A DNA stretch of 64,000 bases from Candidatus Thiodictyon syntrophicum. GTDB taxonomy: Bacteria; Pseudomonadota; Gammaproteobacteria; Chromatiales; Chromatiaceae. Below the pieces are notes generated by a model, which did not search any database, was not told the origin of the DNA, and saw only the letters and a list, made by a program, of their open reading frames with translations. The DNA lies in contig NZ_CP020371.1 of NCBI RefSeq assembly GCF_002813775.1, positions 124,001 to 188,000 of the forward strand. The letters run 5' to 3'. Numbering within the stretch: the stretch's first letter is position 1; each line of letters opens with the position of its first letter. Shown here in pieces: positions 27,858-36,758 of the stretch. A program made the translations under genes and the position numbers.

Positions 27858-27968
27858 TCAGCCGCCGCCAAAGCCACCCAGGGCGTAGGGTACGAGGGGG
27901 ACCAGGCAGATGGCGACAGCCATCCACAAGGCGGTGTTGGTCTTGGAGCGCAGGGTCGCGTCACTCAT
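27858..27968 (-). CDS. 36-residue single-pass membrane microprotein
   Basis: ATG at 27968 with TGAGG nine bases upstream, a stop at 27858, and a strong terminator beyond. The product has a polar N-terminus (SDATLRSKTNTAL), one hydrophobic helix (WMAVAICLVPLVPYALGGF) and a Gly tail. Size, strong RBS and private terminator argue that it is a real gene with considerable expression. Such microproteins often bind larger membrane complexes. I do not recognise the family; it has no His in the helix, so it is not a usual light-harvesting polypeptide. Confidence 0.75.
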   Translation of the reverse strand: MSDATLRSKTNTALWMAVAICLVPLVPYALGGFGGG

Positions 27969-28265
27969 GGCAGTAACCTCAAGTCAGATGGCTGGACCGT
28001 ATCTCTGGTTCGTGTAGCAAGCTGGACAATGGCTTAGTGGTCGCTCCGGGAGGATCAGGACCCCGAAGCCTTGTCGCCTGCCTACGGTTCAAACTATAGG
28101 TTGCGCCAGCGGAAAGCTGAAATCGTTATTTCCTACCGTAACGATCAAGTATTGACGAGGCCAAACCGGACGCGGCGGTCTTGGCCGTACCGGATGCAGC
28201 GGCAGCCCACCGCGGGCCCCGCGGTGCCCAACCCCGGGCGAGGCCCTCACGCACCTGGTCAACCC

Positions 28266-28380
28266 GGCCTGGAGCACCAGCCCCCATCTGACCGTTCGCT
28301 GCCGGTAGGGCCGATTTTCAATCATGATTGAAAATCGGCCTGGAGCGCCCGACCCCCATCTGAGCGTTCGCTGACGATTC
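28266..28380. repeat. Two 71-bp-spaced direct repeats flanking a 32-bp perfect palindrome
   Basis: GGCCTGGAGC...CCCCCATCTGA.CGTTCGCTG occurs at about 28266-28304 and again at about 28337-28375. Between and overlapping them lies 28309-28340, a perfect 32-base palindrome centred on ATCATGAT (arms GGCCGATTTTCAATCA). There is no gene here. It may be a regulatory site, the end of a small repeat element, or a bidirectional terminator without T runs. Confidence 0.7.
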
Positions 28381-28474
28381 CACTCAGCTTGTGGCTAACC
28401 GCGCCGCCTTACGCTGTGCCCAAGGTCGCGATCAACCGCGGCCTTGTCACGCCACACAGCGTCAGGAGTCAGCG

Positions 28475-28645
28475 ATGTACACCTACCCACTCCACTGCCA
28501 GAACCAGCGTACCGCCGCGAAGGCCCGCACCCCGCGGCCGTCCCAGTCGGCTGCCCGCCACAGCATCGAGCAAGACCTGAAGGTCGCCGACATGATCGCC
28601 CGCGCCATCAACGACAACTCGTCACAACTCTATCGCGGCGCCTGA
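28475..28645 (+). CDS. Small hypothetical protein (56 aa)
   Basis: ATG at 28475 preceded by AGGAG nine bases upstream, a good ribosome-binding site that decides this start over longer in-frame choices. The product is basic at the N-terminus (MYTYPLHCQNQRTAAKARTP) and helical at the C-terminus (HSIEQDLKVADMIARAINDN). No family is recognised. The reading frame is short, so the call depends on the RBS. Confidence 0.5.
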   Translation: MYTYPLHCQNQRTAAKARTPRPSQSAARHSIEQDLKVADMIARAINDNSSQLYRGA

Positions 28646-28812
28646 ACGTGCTCCCGCGACCGCTCGCGGCCGGCACCTCACCCAGTACGCGGGCCTACCA
28701 CCGCACCGGACCAGCGGACGGAAATCATGCCGGCTTGCCGGAAGGACACAGTCGTATGCCGGACGTCGGCGCGGTTCGCGGCATCCGGTCTGTTGAGCGG
28801 CAGCAACCCGGA

Positions 28813-29325
28813 TCAGTTCTCGTCGTAGTTCAATCCGCTCGTCCTCGTCTTGACGATCCGGCCCTTGATTTTGTCGATGGAGGTGTTGACCTCGAATCTG
28901 TCGGGTTCGGAGTCGAGGGAGGCGATCGTCCTCTTGCCGTCGAAGACCATCAACTTGACGTCCCGTATGCCGCAGAGCATTCCCATGCACTCGGTCACGG
29001 CATAGGTAATCCCACCCTTCCGGAAATAGAGAGAATATATCGTCGATCGAGGCGAGGGAGACTGCTCGTCGGCGAAGAAGAAGCCGTCACGTGGCGCAGT
29101 GTATTCCAGCTCGACCGCGCCCTGGCGGCCGAAGCGGTAGGAGATCTGGCCGAAGGGGGGGCTGGACCTGTCGGCGCACAGGGACAGGATCTTATCCCCG
29201 CTGAATCCCCCCTCCGTGGAGCCGACCAGACCGCTGAGGAGATCTGTCTCCCCCGGCAGGCAATGAGTCTGGGCCGAGGCGCTCGTCGAAGCCAGAAAGG
29301 CCGCAACCAGAAATAGTCTTCTCAT
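28813..29325 (-). CDS. Exported hypothetical protein
   Basis: From ATG 29325 the protein has 170 residues and a signal peptide (MRRLFLVAAFLASTSASAQ). Mature part is beta-rich with four Cys (HCLPGE, LCADR, ECMGMLCGIRD), which would suit two disulfides in the periplasm. The upstream in-frame Met at 29385 would bury the signal peptide and is rejected. No family recognised. It is monocistronic. Confidence 0.7.
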   Translation of the reverse strand: MRRLFLVAAFLASTSASAQTHCLPGETDLLSGLVGSTEGGFSGDKILSLCADRSSPPFGQISYRFGRQGAVELEYTAPRDGFFFADEQSPSPRSTIYSLYFRKGGITYAVTECMGMLCGIRDVKLMVFDGKRTIASLDSEPDRFEVNTSIDKIKGRIVKTRTSGLNYDEN

Positions 29326-29526
29326 ATTTAACAACCCGAGACGTAATATGGCCCTGATCTTAGCGGCACCAAGGACCCCGGGCAAGCGGGTTTGCAGTCG
29401 ATGAGGAATGGCAATTCCTGGCGCTCGTCTCCTGGCGCTCGTCGTGCGACCATCGGCCCTCTGCTGCCCATGGCCAGGACCGACGAGGGTTGCCGCGGCG
29501 CCGCTGATGGCGCCGCTCCCTTATGG

Positions 29527-29946
29527 CTAATGCGAAACCGGACAGTCCCCCGCCGCCGGTCGTAGCGGGGCCACCGCCTCGACGCTCAGCGGTGCCCCCT
29601 GGTGAGCGTTGGCGGCGGCGAGGTAGTTGGCGATGGCCGCGATCTCGGCGTCACTGGCAAAGGCGCAGAGCGGGTACATGTTGCCGGTCCCGTGCAGGGC
29701 CTTGACGGCGACATAGACGGCGCCGGCGGCGGCGATCTGGGGGTTACCGAAGAGGGCGGGATAGGGGCCGCCGCTCAGGGGCACGGGATCCTGCCCGTGG
29801 CAGCCGGCGCAAAATTCGGCGTACAACGCGGCCGCAGAGGGTTCAGCCGCCCCACCAAATCCCTCGAGGACGGCGGGTGCTTGCGGATCAGCACCCGCCG
29901 CGGCAGCGGCGACGAGCAGGATCGGAAGGATCAGCACGCCCTTCAT
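29527..29946 (-). CDS. Small periplasmic cytochrome c, partner of the amine oxidase
   Basis: A 139-residue protein: signal peptide (MKGVLILPILLVAAAAAGAD), then one haem-attachment site CAGCH in LYAEFCAGCHGQDPVPLSGG, and a distal Met in the segment NMYPLCAFASD. The fold is class I cytochrome c. The ATG at 29946 overlaps the stop of the upstream flavin amine oxidase (ATGA), so the two are cotranscribed and coupled. The pairing suggests that this cytochrome takes electrons from the flavoprotein, as the adjacent cytochrome c does for the nicotine-degrading enzyme NicA2. Confidence 0.85.
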   Translation of the reverse strand: MKGVLILPILLVAAAAAGADPQAPAVLEGFGGAAEPSAAALYAEFCAGCHGQDPVPLSGGPYPALFGNPQIAAAGAVYVAVKALHGTGNMYPLCAFASDAEIAAIANYLAAANAHQGAPLSVEAVAPLRPAAGDCPVSH

Positions 29947-31520
29947 GACCGTAGCTCCCACTGCTGTGCAAGCCGTTTCAGCCCCGCATGGGCCGACTGG
30001 ACGGCCCCCTCCATCCACCCTGGTATCTGGCTGATGTGCTCCCCGGCGAAGATGACCCGCCGGTCGCCGGCGGCGATGCGCGGCAGGTCGCGGGCGCGGG
30101 CGTTAGCGGACCAGTTGCCGAAACAGCCGGCGCTGAACGGCGTGCGCGCCCAGGCGATCGACACGGCAGAAGCGAAGTCCGTCCCCGCCCCGGGGTGCAG
30201 GTATTGGAGGTCCGTCAGGGCCCGGCGCGCCCGCTCGGCGGGTGTCAGGGCGGCCAGGGGCAGCGAGTCGCGCACGCTGTAATAATGCGTCAGGACCCCG
30301 GTGGGGGCGCCCAGCCGGGCGCTCGGGTAGATGATCATGAGGTCCGGGTCGTCGAGGTAGGAATAGCCGCCGAAGACCTGTTCGTCCTGCTCCCAGAAGC
30401 GGCGCCGGAAGGCGAGCCCAACCTTGACCACCGGCTCATAGGGCAGGCCCGCGATGATGGGGCGCAGCGCCGGGTCGAAGTCGCTGTCGATGCGCGCGAG
30501 CACGATGAAGGGGATGGTGCAGACCGCCTGCTGCGCCCGCTCCTGGTGGACCTGGCCCGAGGCCGCGTCGCGCCAGTGGACCGTCACGCCCGCGGCGTCC
30601 TGGCGGATCCGCATCACCTCGGCGCCCTGGCGGATGGTCCCGGCCGGGAGCCGTGCGGCCACGGCCCGGGCCAGGCCGTCGATGCCGCCGGTGACCGTGA
30701 GGACTGGGGTCGGGTACTTGGCGCTGTCGACCCAGTCCGGGACGGCGCTCAGGGGTCCGTAGGACCAGATCTGGTCGGCCGGCAGCGGGGGCGCGGGCTC
30801 ACCGGGTGCGTCGACCGCGCCCGGCGGGACCCGGTAGCCGCGGGCGGCAGTGCCGACATAGCGTCCGGCGGCGTTCAGTTCGCCGAAGCCTCGTGCCCAG
30901 GCAGCCAATTCCTTGTCTTCCAGACCCGGTGCAGTCCCGGCGGGCTCCAGCAGGGCCACCAGGCGCTGCATCGCATAGCCCAGTTCATCCCGATCCAGTT
31001 CACGGAAGCGCAGCCTCCGGCCGGTAAGCGGGTGCCCGGGCCGGCGGCGCAGCAGCCAGTTCTGGCCCAAAGGGCCGCTCTCGAACAACTCCACCGGCAC
31101 ACCGAGCGTGCGGACATAGGAGAGCACGCCCAGGTGATCCGGCTTGATGCGGTTCGCGGCCGGGTTCAGGTAGTCCCCCGGGGCGAAGTCGCAGACCTGT
31201 TCGGCCCCGCCGAACTCACTGATCCGATCCCCCCGGCGCAGCGTCCAGCAACGCCCGCCCACCCGCTCGCGCGCCTCCAGCACCCGCACCCGGCAGCCGG
31301 CCTGGTGCAGTTCATAGGCGCTGACCAGCCCCGCGATCCCGGCCCCCAGGATCAGGACTTCCCGCCCCCGGGCGCTGCCCGCCGGCAGGATGGCAGCGGG
31401 CGACCCCGTCCCCTCACTCGCCTCCAGGCGCCCGGGCCACCGTGTCCCCGCCAATAACGCGGCCGCGATCAGCAGCTTCCGCCGGCCACGATTGAGCCCT
31501 TCACCGTCATCGTTCTTCAT
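29943..31520 (-). CDS. Flavin monoamine oxidase/dehydrogenase family protein, exported
   Basis: From ATG 31520, preceded by a strong GGAGG, the protein has 525 residues. The N-terminus NRGRRKLLIAAALLAG is a likely Tat signal. The FAD-binding Rossmann motif is LGAGIAGLVSAYELHQAG, followed by LEARERVGGRCWTLRRGD; the C-terminal FAD motif is VIFAGEHISQIPGWMEGAV. These define the flavin amine oxidase family (GMC-unrelated), which oxidises amines or amino acids. The substrate is unknown. With a Tat-type signal and a coupled cytochrome c gene, it probably acts in the periplasm as a dehydrogenase rather than an oxygen-using oxidase. Confidence 0.87.
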   Translation of the reverse strand: MKNDDGEGLNRGRRKLLIAAALLAGTRWPGRLEASEGTGSPAAILPAGSARGREVLILGAGIAGLVSAYELHQAGCRVRVLEARERVGGRCWTLRRGDRISEFGGAEQVCDFAPGDYLNPAANRIKPDHLGVLSYVRTLGVPVELFESGPLGQNWLLRRRPGHPLTGRRLRFRELDRDELGYAMQRLVALLEPAGTAPGLEDKELAAWARGFGELNAAGRYVGTAARGYRVPPGAVDAPGEPAPPLPADQIWSYGPLSAVPDWVDSAKYPTPVLTVTGGIDGLARAVAARLPAGTIRQGAEVMRIRQDAAGVTVHWRDAASGQVHQERAQQAVCTIPFIVLARIDSDFDPALRPIIAGLPYEPVVKVGLAFRRRFWEQDEQVFGGYSYLDDPDLMIIYPSARLGAPTGVLTHYYSVRDSLPLAALTPAERARRALTDLQYLHPGAGTDFASAVSIAWARTPFSAGCFGNWSANARARDLPRIAAGDRRVIFAGEHISQIPGWMEGAVQSAHAGLKRLAQQWELRS

Positions 31521-31754
31521 CTGTCGCCGCCCTCCGACCGCGTCCGTTGAAGATGGCCTCACCTGCGTCTAACCAGTTCATAAAACCCCGACCAGCGCAA
31601 TGCGTCGAACGATAACAAATAGTTGTAGCGTGGGACGACGCACCGGGGGCGGCGGCAGCGGCGGCCAACCAGGCACGCCGCCGGCGCGGCAGCGACCTCG
31701 GCGCGTACCGGCGACCCACGCCGACCGGATAACGCGTTTTCAGGCGTCGGCGGG

Positions 31755-32084
31755 TTATTCGCTTGGCTCCGCACCAGTGGCGCTCGGCGGCACGGGTGCC
31801 GTATAGGCTTCCACCCGTGCTTTGAGCTTCTGGCCCGGATGGAAGGTTACGACGCGGCGCGCGGAGATCGGGATCTCCTCTCCGGTCTTCGGATTGCGTC
31901 CCGGGCGCTCTTTCTTCTCGCGCAGTTCAAAGTTCCCGAAGCCGGACAGCTTGACCTCATCGCCACGCTCCAGGGACTTGCGAGTCTCCTCGAAAAAACT
32001 CTCGACGATATCTTTGGCCTCACGTTTGTTGAGCCCGAGTTCGTCGAACAGGTGTTCTGCCAAATCGGCTTTGGTCAAGGCCAT
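31755..32084 (-). CDS. ihfA: Integration host factor alpha subunit
   Basis: A 109-residue protein of the HU/IHF family. [20 protein letters not shown] and the DNA-intercalating arm ([20 protein letters not shown]) are diagnostic of IhfA. IHF bends DNA at specific sites and serves recombination, replication origins and promoters. The tail after KARVEAY is about ten residues longer than in E. coli (Pro/Ala-rich). The gene usually follows pheT in the chromosome; here it is alone between an intergenic gap and dinB, so it may be a moved or second copy. Confidence 0.95.
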   Translation of the reverse strand: MALTKADLAEHLFDELGLNKREAKDIVESFFEETRKSLERGDEVKLSGFGNFELREKKERPGRNPKTGEEIPISARRVVTFHPGQKLKARVEAYTAPVPPSATGAEPSE

Positions 32085-32147
32085 CCCGTCACTCCCGTCA
32101 TCGTCACGAAAAATGGACTCACGTCGGGCCCCGACAGGTCCCCCCGC

Positions 32148-33476
32148 TCACGCTGCTATCAAATCGGCAAGTATCTGATAATAAGCGCGTAAAATCAATT
32201 GTAAAAGGAGGTTACCAGGGGGGCTCTGCGGCGGCGGGTGCGGGCCGGCGGTCGGGTCCCACGGGTTGGCGATGAACAGCCCCCGGCGCAGGGCGTCGGC
32301 GCCAAAGCGAGCATGGATACGCGCCACCGTCACCGTAAGACGCCGCTCCCGGTCGTTATCTGTGGGGCGCGCGGCGCCGCCGTCGAACCGGTCCGGCTGG
32401 ACCGGCTCCGGGGGCCCAGCGCGGCGATCCCCAGACCGATCAAGCGCACCGGCTTCCCCTGCCAGCGCCCGGCCGCAGAGGGCGACCAGGCGGCGGACAA
32501 CAGGGTGCGGGGCGTCGCTGCGCCGATCGAGGCGTCGTTGACGGGTCTGGGTCTCGAAGCCGCGGAAGCGAATCTTCAGCGTCACGGTGTGCCCTGCGAG
32601 CCCCGCCTGCCGGGCCGCGGCGGCGACCTCGGCCGCCAGGGCGCGCAGGGTGTCGTGCAGCACTCCAGGATCGGTGACGTCGACGCCGAAGGTGGTCTTC
32701 TTGGATAGGGAATGGCGGGCGGCGCGCTCACCGACCCGGTCGGAGGCGAGGCCCGCGCCTGCTGGTAGAGGCTGGTGGCGACGCGGGCCCCAACTGGGCC
32801 TGGAGTTGCGCGAGCGACCAGCTGCGTAGGTCCGCGACCATGCGTAGTCCCAGCCGCGTGAGCCGGGGCAGGGTCCGATGGCCGCCCCCCCGCACAGGAC
32901 GCCGACCGGTTGTCCGCCCAGAAAGTCCAGCACCTGCTCCTGGGGCACCACGATCAGGCCGTTTGGCTTGCCGAAGTCGGAGGCGATCTTGGCCACCAGC
33001 CGATGCGGGGCGATCCCGACCGAGGCGGTCAGTCCGACCGCGGCGCGGATCGCTTCCTTGATCCGCCGGCCGATGGTCTGCGGCGGACCGATCAGGTGTT
33101 CGAGCCCGCTCACATCGAGAAAGGCCTCGTCGATGGAGATCGGTTCCACCACCGGGGCACCGGCGACCATGACCGCGCGAATCTGCTGGGCGACCTCCAA
33201 GTAATGCCCCATGCGCGGGCGCAGGTAGACCGCGTCGGGACAGCGCCGGTGGGCCTCGTTGATGGGCATGGCCGAGTGGATGCCGAAGCGCCGCGCCTCG
33301 TAGGAGCAGGTGGCCACCGCCCCGCGTCCGCCGGACTGGGCGCCGACCACCACCGGGCGTCCCCACAGGGCTGGGGCATCGCGCTGCTCGGCCGCGGCGT
33401 AGAAGGCGTCCATGTCCAGGTGCATGACCCAACGTGGGGGGCCGGTGTTCATGATCCGGACACTCGACAAGGTCAA
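32148..33476 (-). pseudogene. dinB: DNA polymerase IV (DinB), with several internal frame changes
   Basis: The palm and fingers are intact (WVMHLDMDAFYAAAEQRD; catalytic acidic pair in ISIDEAFLDVSG; ASDFGKPNGL). From residue about 195 the sequence leaves frame: the helix-hairpin-helix (GHRTLPRLTRLGLRMVADL) lies in a second frame and is followed by a third, with breaks in GGGGGGG (about 32888), GGGCCC (about 32785) and CGCGGGCC (about 32755). The original frame returns at ASDRVGERAARHSLSKKTTF. A second excursion affects the little-finger domain (WQGKPVRLIGLGIAALG lies in another frame). The summed shifts leave one 442-codon open frame. Translated literally, the thumb and little finger would be nonsense. 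Either the gene is decaying or the bases are misread in homopolymers. Confidence 0.85.
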
Positions 33477-33946
33477 CGAAACCTGAGGTTAGCACGGGCG
33501 TCGGCAGGCCCGGGGCGGCGCCCCACTCGCAAACGAGAGGTTTTCGCGAGGCGGTGCGTGCGTTAGGTGTTGTTGGTTCGGCAACCCGATGAAAGAAATG
33601 AGAAACCCTGCTAGAACCGCTCCAGAAGGGCTGTATGGCGTTCGGCGAGGGCAAGCGGGGTGGATCAGCCGTTGCCGCGTGAGACGGGTCAGAGGGCGAT
33701 TGCGCAGGGCGATGGCCCGTGCTGACGCTGGGCGTGCGGCATTTTCCGTTTCGTCAGGGGACGCCTTGCACGACGGCGCGGTCCACGTCGCCGCCGCGGC
33801 GCGACGGCCTCCAGAGCCTCGGTGTGGTGGACGTGCGCGGGGCTTCTGGGAGCGCTCCAGCGATCACTTGGTGGCGGGCCGGAGGTTCCTGGACGTGGCC
33901 GCGAACGCCGCAGTGTGGGCGAACTCAACCGCCGCCACGGTGACCA
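33477..33946. other. Region without a recognisable gene
   Basis: Upstream of dinB and downstream of the phosphodiester glycosidase gene. Open frames on both strands here are Arg/Pro/Ser-rich and look like GC-driven noise. The dinB promoter should be at the left end. No repeat or hairpin worth marking. Confidence 0.4.
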
Positions 33947-34813
33947 TCAGCGCCGGTCGGCGCGTGCTGCGGTAATGCCGAGGACGTTCGCGACGGGGCG
34001 TTCCTGACCGTCGCTGGGCTGGTTGAGCACGCGCCAGCGCCGCGTGGCCGGGTCGCGCAGCACCATGACCGTGCTGCCACCGCCGTCGAGGTTGATGGCG
34101 CTCTGGCAGCCCAAGCGGATCATCTCGCTCGCCAGTTCGCCGTAACTCATCCCGCTCGACCCACCCTGGCGGCCGTCGACCACCAGGATCACCAAGCGCG
34201 TGCGCTGGCCGTTGAGTCCGAGCACGGTACGCGGATGCTTATCCTGGTTCTGGTGCGCGACGATGTTCCCGCGCTCAACGAGCATGACGTTGCCGGCGAC
34301 GATCGCCCGGGCGTTGGCCGGCGGTTTGGCGACCCGCTCGATCGCAACCCGGCCCGTGGCGCGCACGACCAAACTGGGTCGCGGCCGGTCACCGATCGAC
34401 CAGGCCCTGCCGCCACTGACCGCCGGTCCGACCACGTTGGCCCACACGCCAGGCTGGTACACAGGCGCCGCCGTAGCCGTCGGCGGCTTGCGAATACTGA
34501 AGAAATCGCCGTTCACCGCCAAGTCGAACCCGTCGCGGGCCGCAACCGCCGTCGGGGTCATCAGCGTGGTTTCCCACGCGCCCGGCCCGTCCGGGTCAGG
34601 ACCTCCCGGTGAGACGCGGATCCGCAGCCGCGGGTTGGTCACATCCACTTCGGCAACGAACAGACGCAGCGGCGGAGACTGACGCGTTTCCTGATGATAA
34701 CGCACGCCGGGAAACGGCTGTTCAGCCGGAAACACGGCCAGCAACGGCGCGCTCCAGAGCGCCAGCAAGAGGCTGCTGACGAAGAGGGTCGCCGGGCGCG
34801 TGATGGTCATCAT
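33947..34813 (-). CDS. Exported phosphodiester glycosidase (NAGPA-domain) family protein
   Basis: From ATG 34813 or 34810, 288 residues with a signal peptide (PATLFVSSLLLALWSAPLLA). The domain contains the conserved blocks of the NAGPA family: DLAVNGDFFS, RTVLGLNGQRTRLVILVVDG, GMSYGELASEMIRLGC and the Gly-rich NLDGGGSTVMV. The family is named from the human enzyme that removes GlcNAc from phosphodiesters on mannose; bacterial members are exported and act on polysaccharide or wall phosphodiesters. The frame is open further upstream, but that part is not homologous and lacks a signal peptide at its front. Confidence 0.87.
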   Translation of the reverse strand: MMTITRPATLFVSSLLLALWSAPLLAVFPAEQPFPGVRYHQETRQSPPLRLFVAEVDVTNPRLRIRVSPGGPDPDGPGAWETTLMTPTAVAARDGFDLAVNGDFFSIRKPPTATAAPVYQPGVWANVVGPAVSGGRAWSIGDRPRPSLVVRATGRVAIERVAKPPANARAIVAGNVMLVERGNIVAHQNQDKHPRTVLGLNGQRTRLVILVVDGRQGGSSGMSYGELASEMIRLGCQSAINLDGGGSTVMVLRDPATRRWRVLNQPSDGQERPVANVLGITAARADRR

Positions 34814-35404
34814 CCAGGTCTGCCCGAGCGTCTGCGCGGCAGGGTGCTGGCCGCACGTCCCCGGGTTTGGGCGCGGAACCCGGGCGAAGGTAGACGGCCA
34901 GCGTGTGCGGCGGCGCCAGGTTCTTGAGGCCGCACCCGAGGTGGGCGAGGACGCGCCGCTCGTCGCCGGGCTCCCGGCGTTTTCTCCCCCGGCGCGTCCA
35001 CCAGCACCTGCTGCAAGCGTATGGCCATCGGCGATCCTCCTGAAGACCGACTGTTCGGCCAGTTTGACCTTTTCGAGGGGCTGGGCCACAACAGCCATCC
35101 AGGGGCCGATCTGGTAACTGACTGCCGGGCCGACCACCGCGCGTTGCTCGGCATGCTCACCCGAACCCGGTAGCGCCACGGGACCGGCCGCGGGCAGTGA
35201 CGCTCACGCCCACGGCGCCGTGGTCCTCGGGATCGAAGGGCCGCGTGCTGGAGGGTGGCGCGGTCACCGAGGGGCGATCGGGGAACAGCGGGGGCGGCGG
35301 GTCCAGGTCGAAAAGCTCCAGCGCACGGCCGTCATGGGAACGCCTGCGTAGCTTACACGACCGGGTAGCCTGGTGGTACGGGGGCCAGGTGGCGAACCCT
35401 TCGT
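34814..35404. other. Region without a recognisable gene, minus-strand frames open
   Basis: Two overlapping minus-strand frames run through here, one reading AVVGPAVSYQIGPWMAVVAQ and PLEKVKLAEQSVFRRIADGH. This part has protein-like composition and may be a broken gene with frameshifts upstream of the glycosidase. I cannot identify it, so no CDS is called. Confidence 0.35.
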
Positions 35405-35733
35405 GGGCGTCTCCCCTCTTAAATCTCAAAAAAATCAGTTTCGCGCGGCCACTGCCGCGGTACTAATTCTTAAGTACTAAAAGAGTACTAAGAAGTACTA
35501 GGGGCCGCCAGCGGTCCATTTTTTGCTTTTATAACCAATTACTTGCACTACCTTTCGGCCGGCATTCGCACCCTCAGAACCCGGTCCTCGCGCCCTCGAA
35601 ACACGGTGCCCGCACCCTGAAAGCACGGGGGCTCGCACCCGTGGAACCCGGTGCTCGCACCCTCAGGACCCGGTGGTCCTGTGGATAAGTGTGGATAACT
35701 TGCGCGCGCTTCGCACCCTCAAGACCCGGTGCT
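35405..35733. other. Putative plasmid replication origin (oriV)
   Basis: Components in order: an AT-rich tract at 35405-35545 with four GTACTA repeats (about 35459-35500) and a TTTTTTGCTTTTATAACC stretch; a set of iterons from 35567; two adjacent DnaA boxes (TGTGGATAA at 35680-35688 and TGTGGATAAC at 35690-35699); and a final iteron to 35733. AT-rich melting region plus iterons plus DnaA boxes next to a Rep-like gene is the classic layout of an iteron-controlled plasmid origin. The Rep gene nearby is truncated, so the origin may be silent or served in trans. Confidence 0.75.
35567..35733. repeat. Six iterons, about 22 bp each
   Basis: Imperfect direct repeats with the consensus CGCACCCTCARRACCCGGTG, starting near 35567, 35590, 35611, 35633, 35656 and 35712. 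The first five are nearly contiguous; the DnaA boxes separate the sixth. Units 2 and 3 are the most diverged. They would bind the Rep initiator. Confidence 0.75.
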
Positions 35734-36065
35734 TTGCGCACGCCGGCAGGGCTCGCCAGCGCGCACCAAGACGCTGCTTTCGCTGAGGGACATCACACAT
35801 GCTGTTGGTCGGCATTGACGCCCTCGACCACGCGCGCGGCGTGGGCCGCGCTGGCTGGGGTTATCTTGCCGGGCGGGGCGGGGCCGGAACGCCGGCGACA
35901 TGAGCACGTTCTGGGGTCGGCGCAATGACGCAGCGCCCGGTAGGGTGCGCATCGACGGCAGCCATCACGACTTTCCTGGAAACACAATGTGCAGAACGAA
36001 CGGCGTGGAGCGCCCCGTTCCGTCGATAAGAAACGAGGTGATAAACCCCTCTTGCTGCATAATCA

Positions 36066-36600
36066 TTAACTGCTTGGTAGCGTGTCCTCGTCGTAAATAT
36101 TGAGCGCTGGTCCGGAACGATAGACGCCACCGCCATCCCATGACGACCGCAACTTCACCCATCCGCGTTTGAACATTTCAATCGCGGTTTCGCGCGTGAC
36201 CGGGGGGAACAGTGGGAGCCGCGTGAGCGTGGTGGGATATTCGGACGTTGCGCACAGCGCAGTCTGTTCCAGCCCCCGCTGACGGGCGACGGTATCCAGC
36301 GCTTCAGCCGCGGCCGCCACGCGGGCTTGGTTGGCATGACCATTGAGATGTCGCTTGGCAGGAGTCGCTGACTCCGCGGGTGCGGCAGCTGCTGTCCCGC
36401 CGGTCTCTGCATCAGCTTGCGTTCGCTCGGCCTGTTGTTCGCCGTCGTGCGCTAAGCATTTTTGGATATCTGGGCGCCGTGCTTGCCGGGGCAGCGCGGG
36501 CGTGGGGCGTGCGGGCGCACGGTTCGGTCCAGCCCGCTCCCGTGCGCGCTGCTCCAGTTGCGCCAAGCGCTGCGTCAGCGTGCTCGTCGGTCATCATTTC
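36066..36600 (-). pseudogene. Plasmid replication initiator, N-terminal remnant
   Basis: The protein reads LAQLEQRARERAGPNRAPAR, then a low-complexity linker, then a conserved block: TLTRLPLFPPVTRETAIEMF, RGWVKLRSSWDGGGVYRSGP, ALNIYDEDTL. Such a LPLFPP...IYDEDTL block opens the first winged-helix domain of several plasmid Rep proteins. The frame stops three codons later, where the rest of Rep (about 150-200 residues) is expected. At the 5' end an ATG near 36600 (MMTDEH) is one base out of frame with LTQRLAQLEQ. So the gene is frameshifted at the start and truncated at the end. It lies beside the iteron origin. Confidence 0.65.
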
Positions 36601-36758
36601 CTCGTTTGCTGCAAGCCCCCGGCGGGGGTTGGTCGTGGTTGCCCGAACTCTTGATATCATGCATACTCCAAACTACTTTCAGATATTTTCTGAGGTCAGA
36701 CAGTGCGCTCACTGCCCCGTGAATATTTTTACTGGCCGTTAGCGTTCAGGCTGGGCAG

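Noticed and set aside
33689-33928. A 79-codon minus-strand ORF
   Set aside because: Arg/Pro/Ser-rich with no start signal; looks like noise in a GC-rich gap.
35567-35733. A possible CRISPR array
   Set aside because: The repeats are about 22 bp and almost contiguous, with no 30-40 bp spacers and no cas genes. They are iterons beside DnaA boxes.
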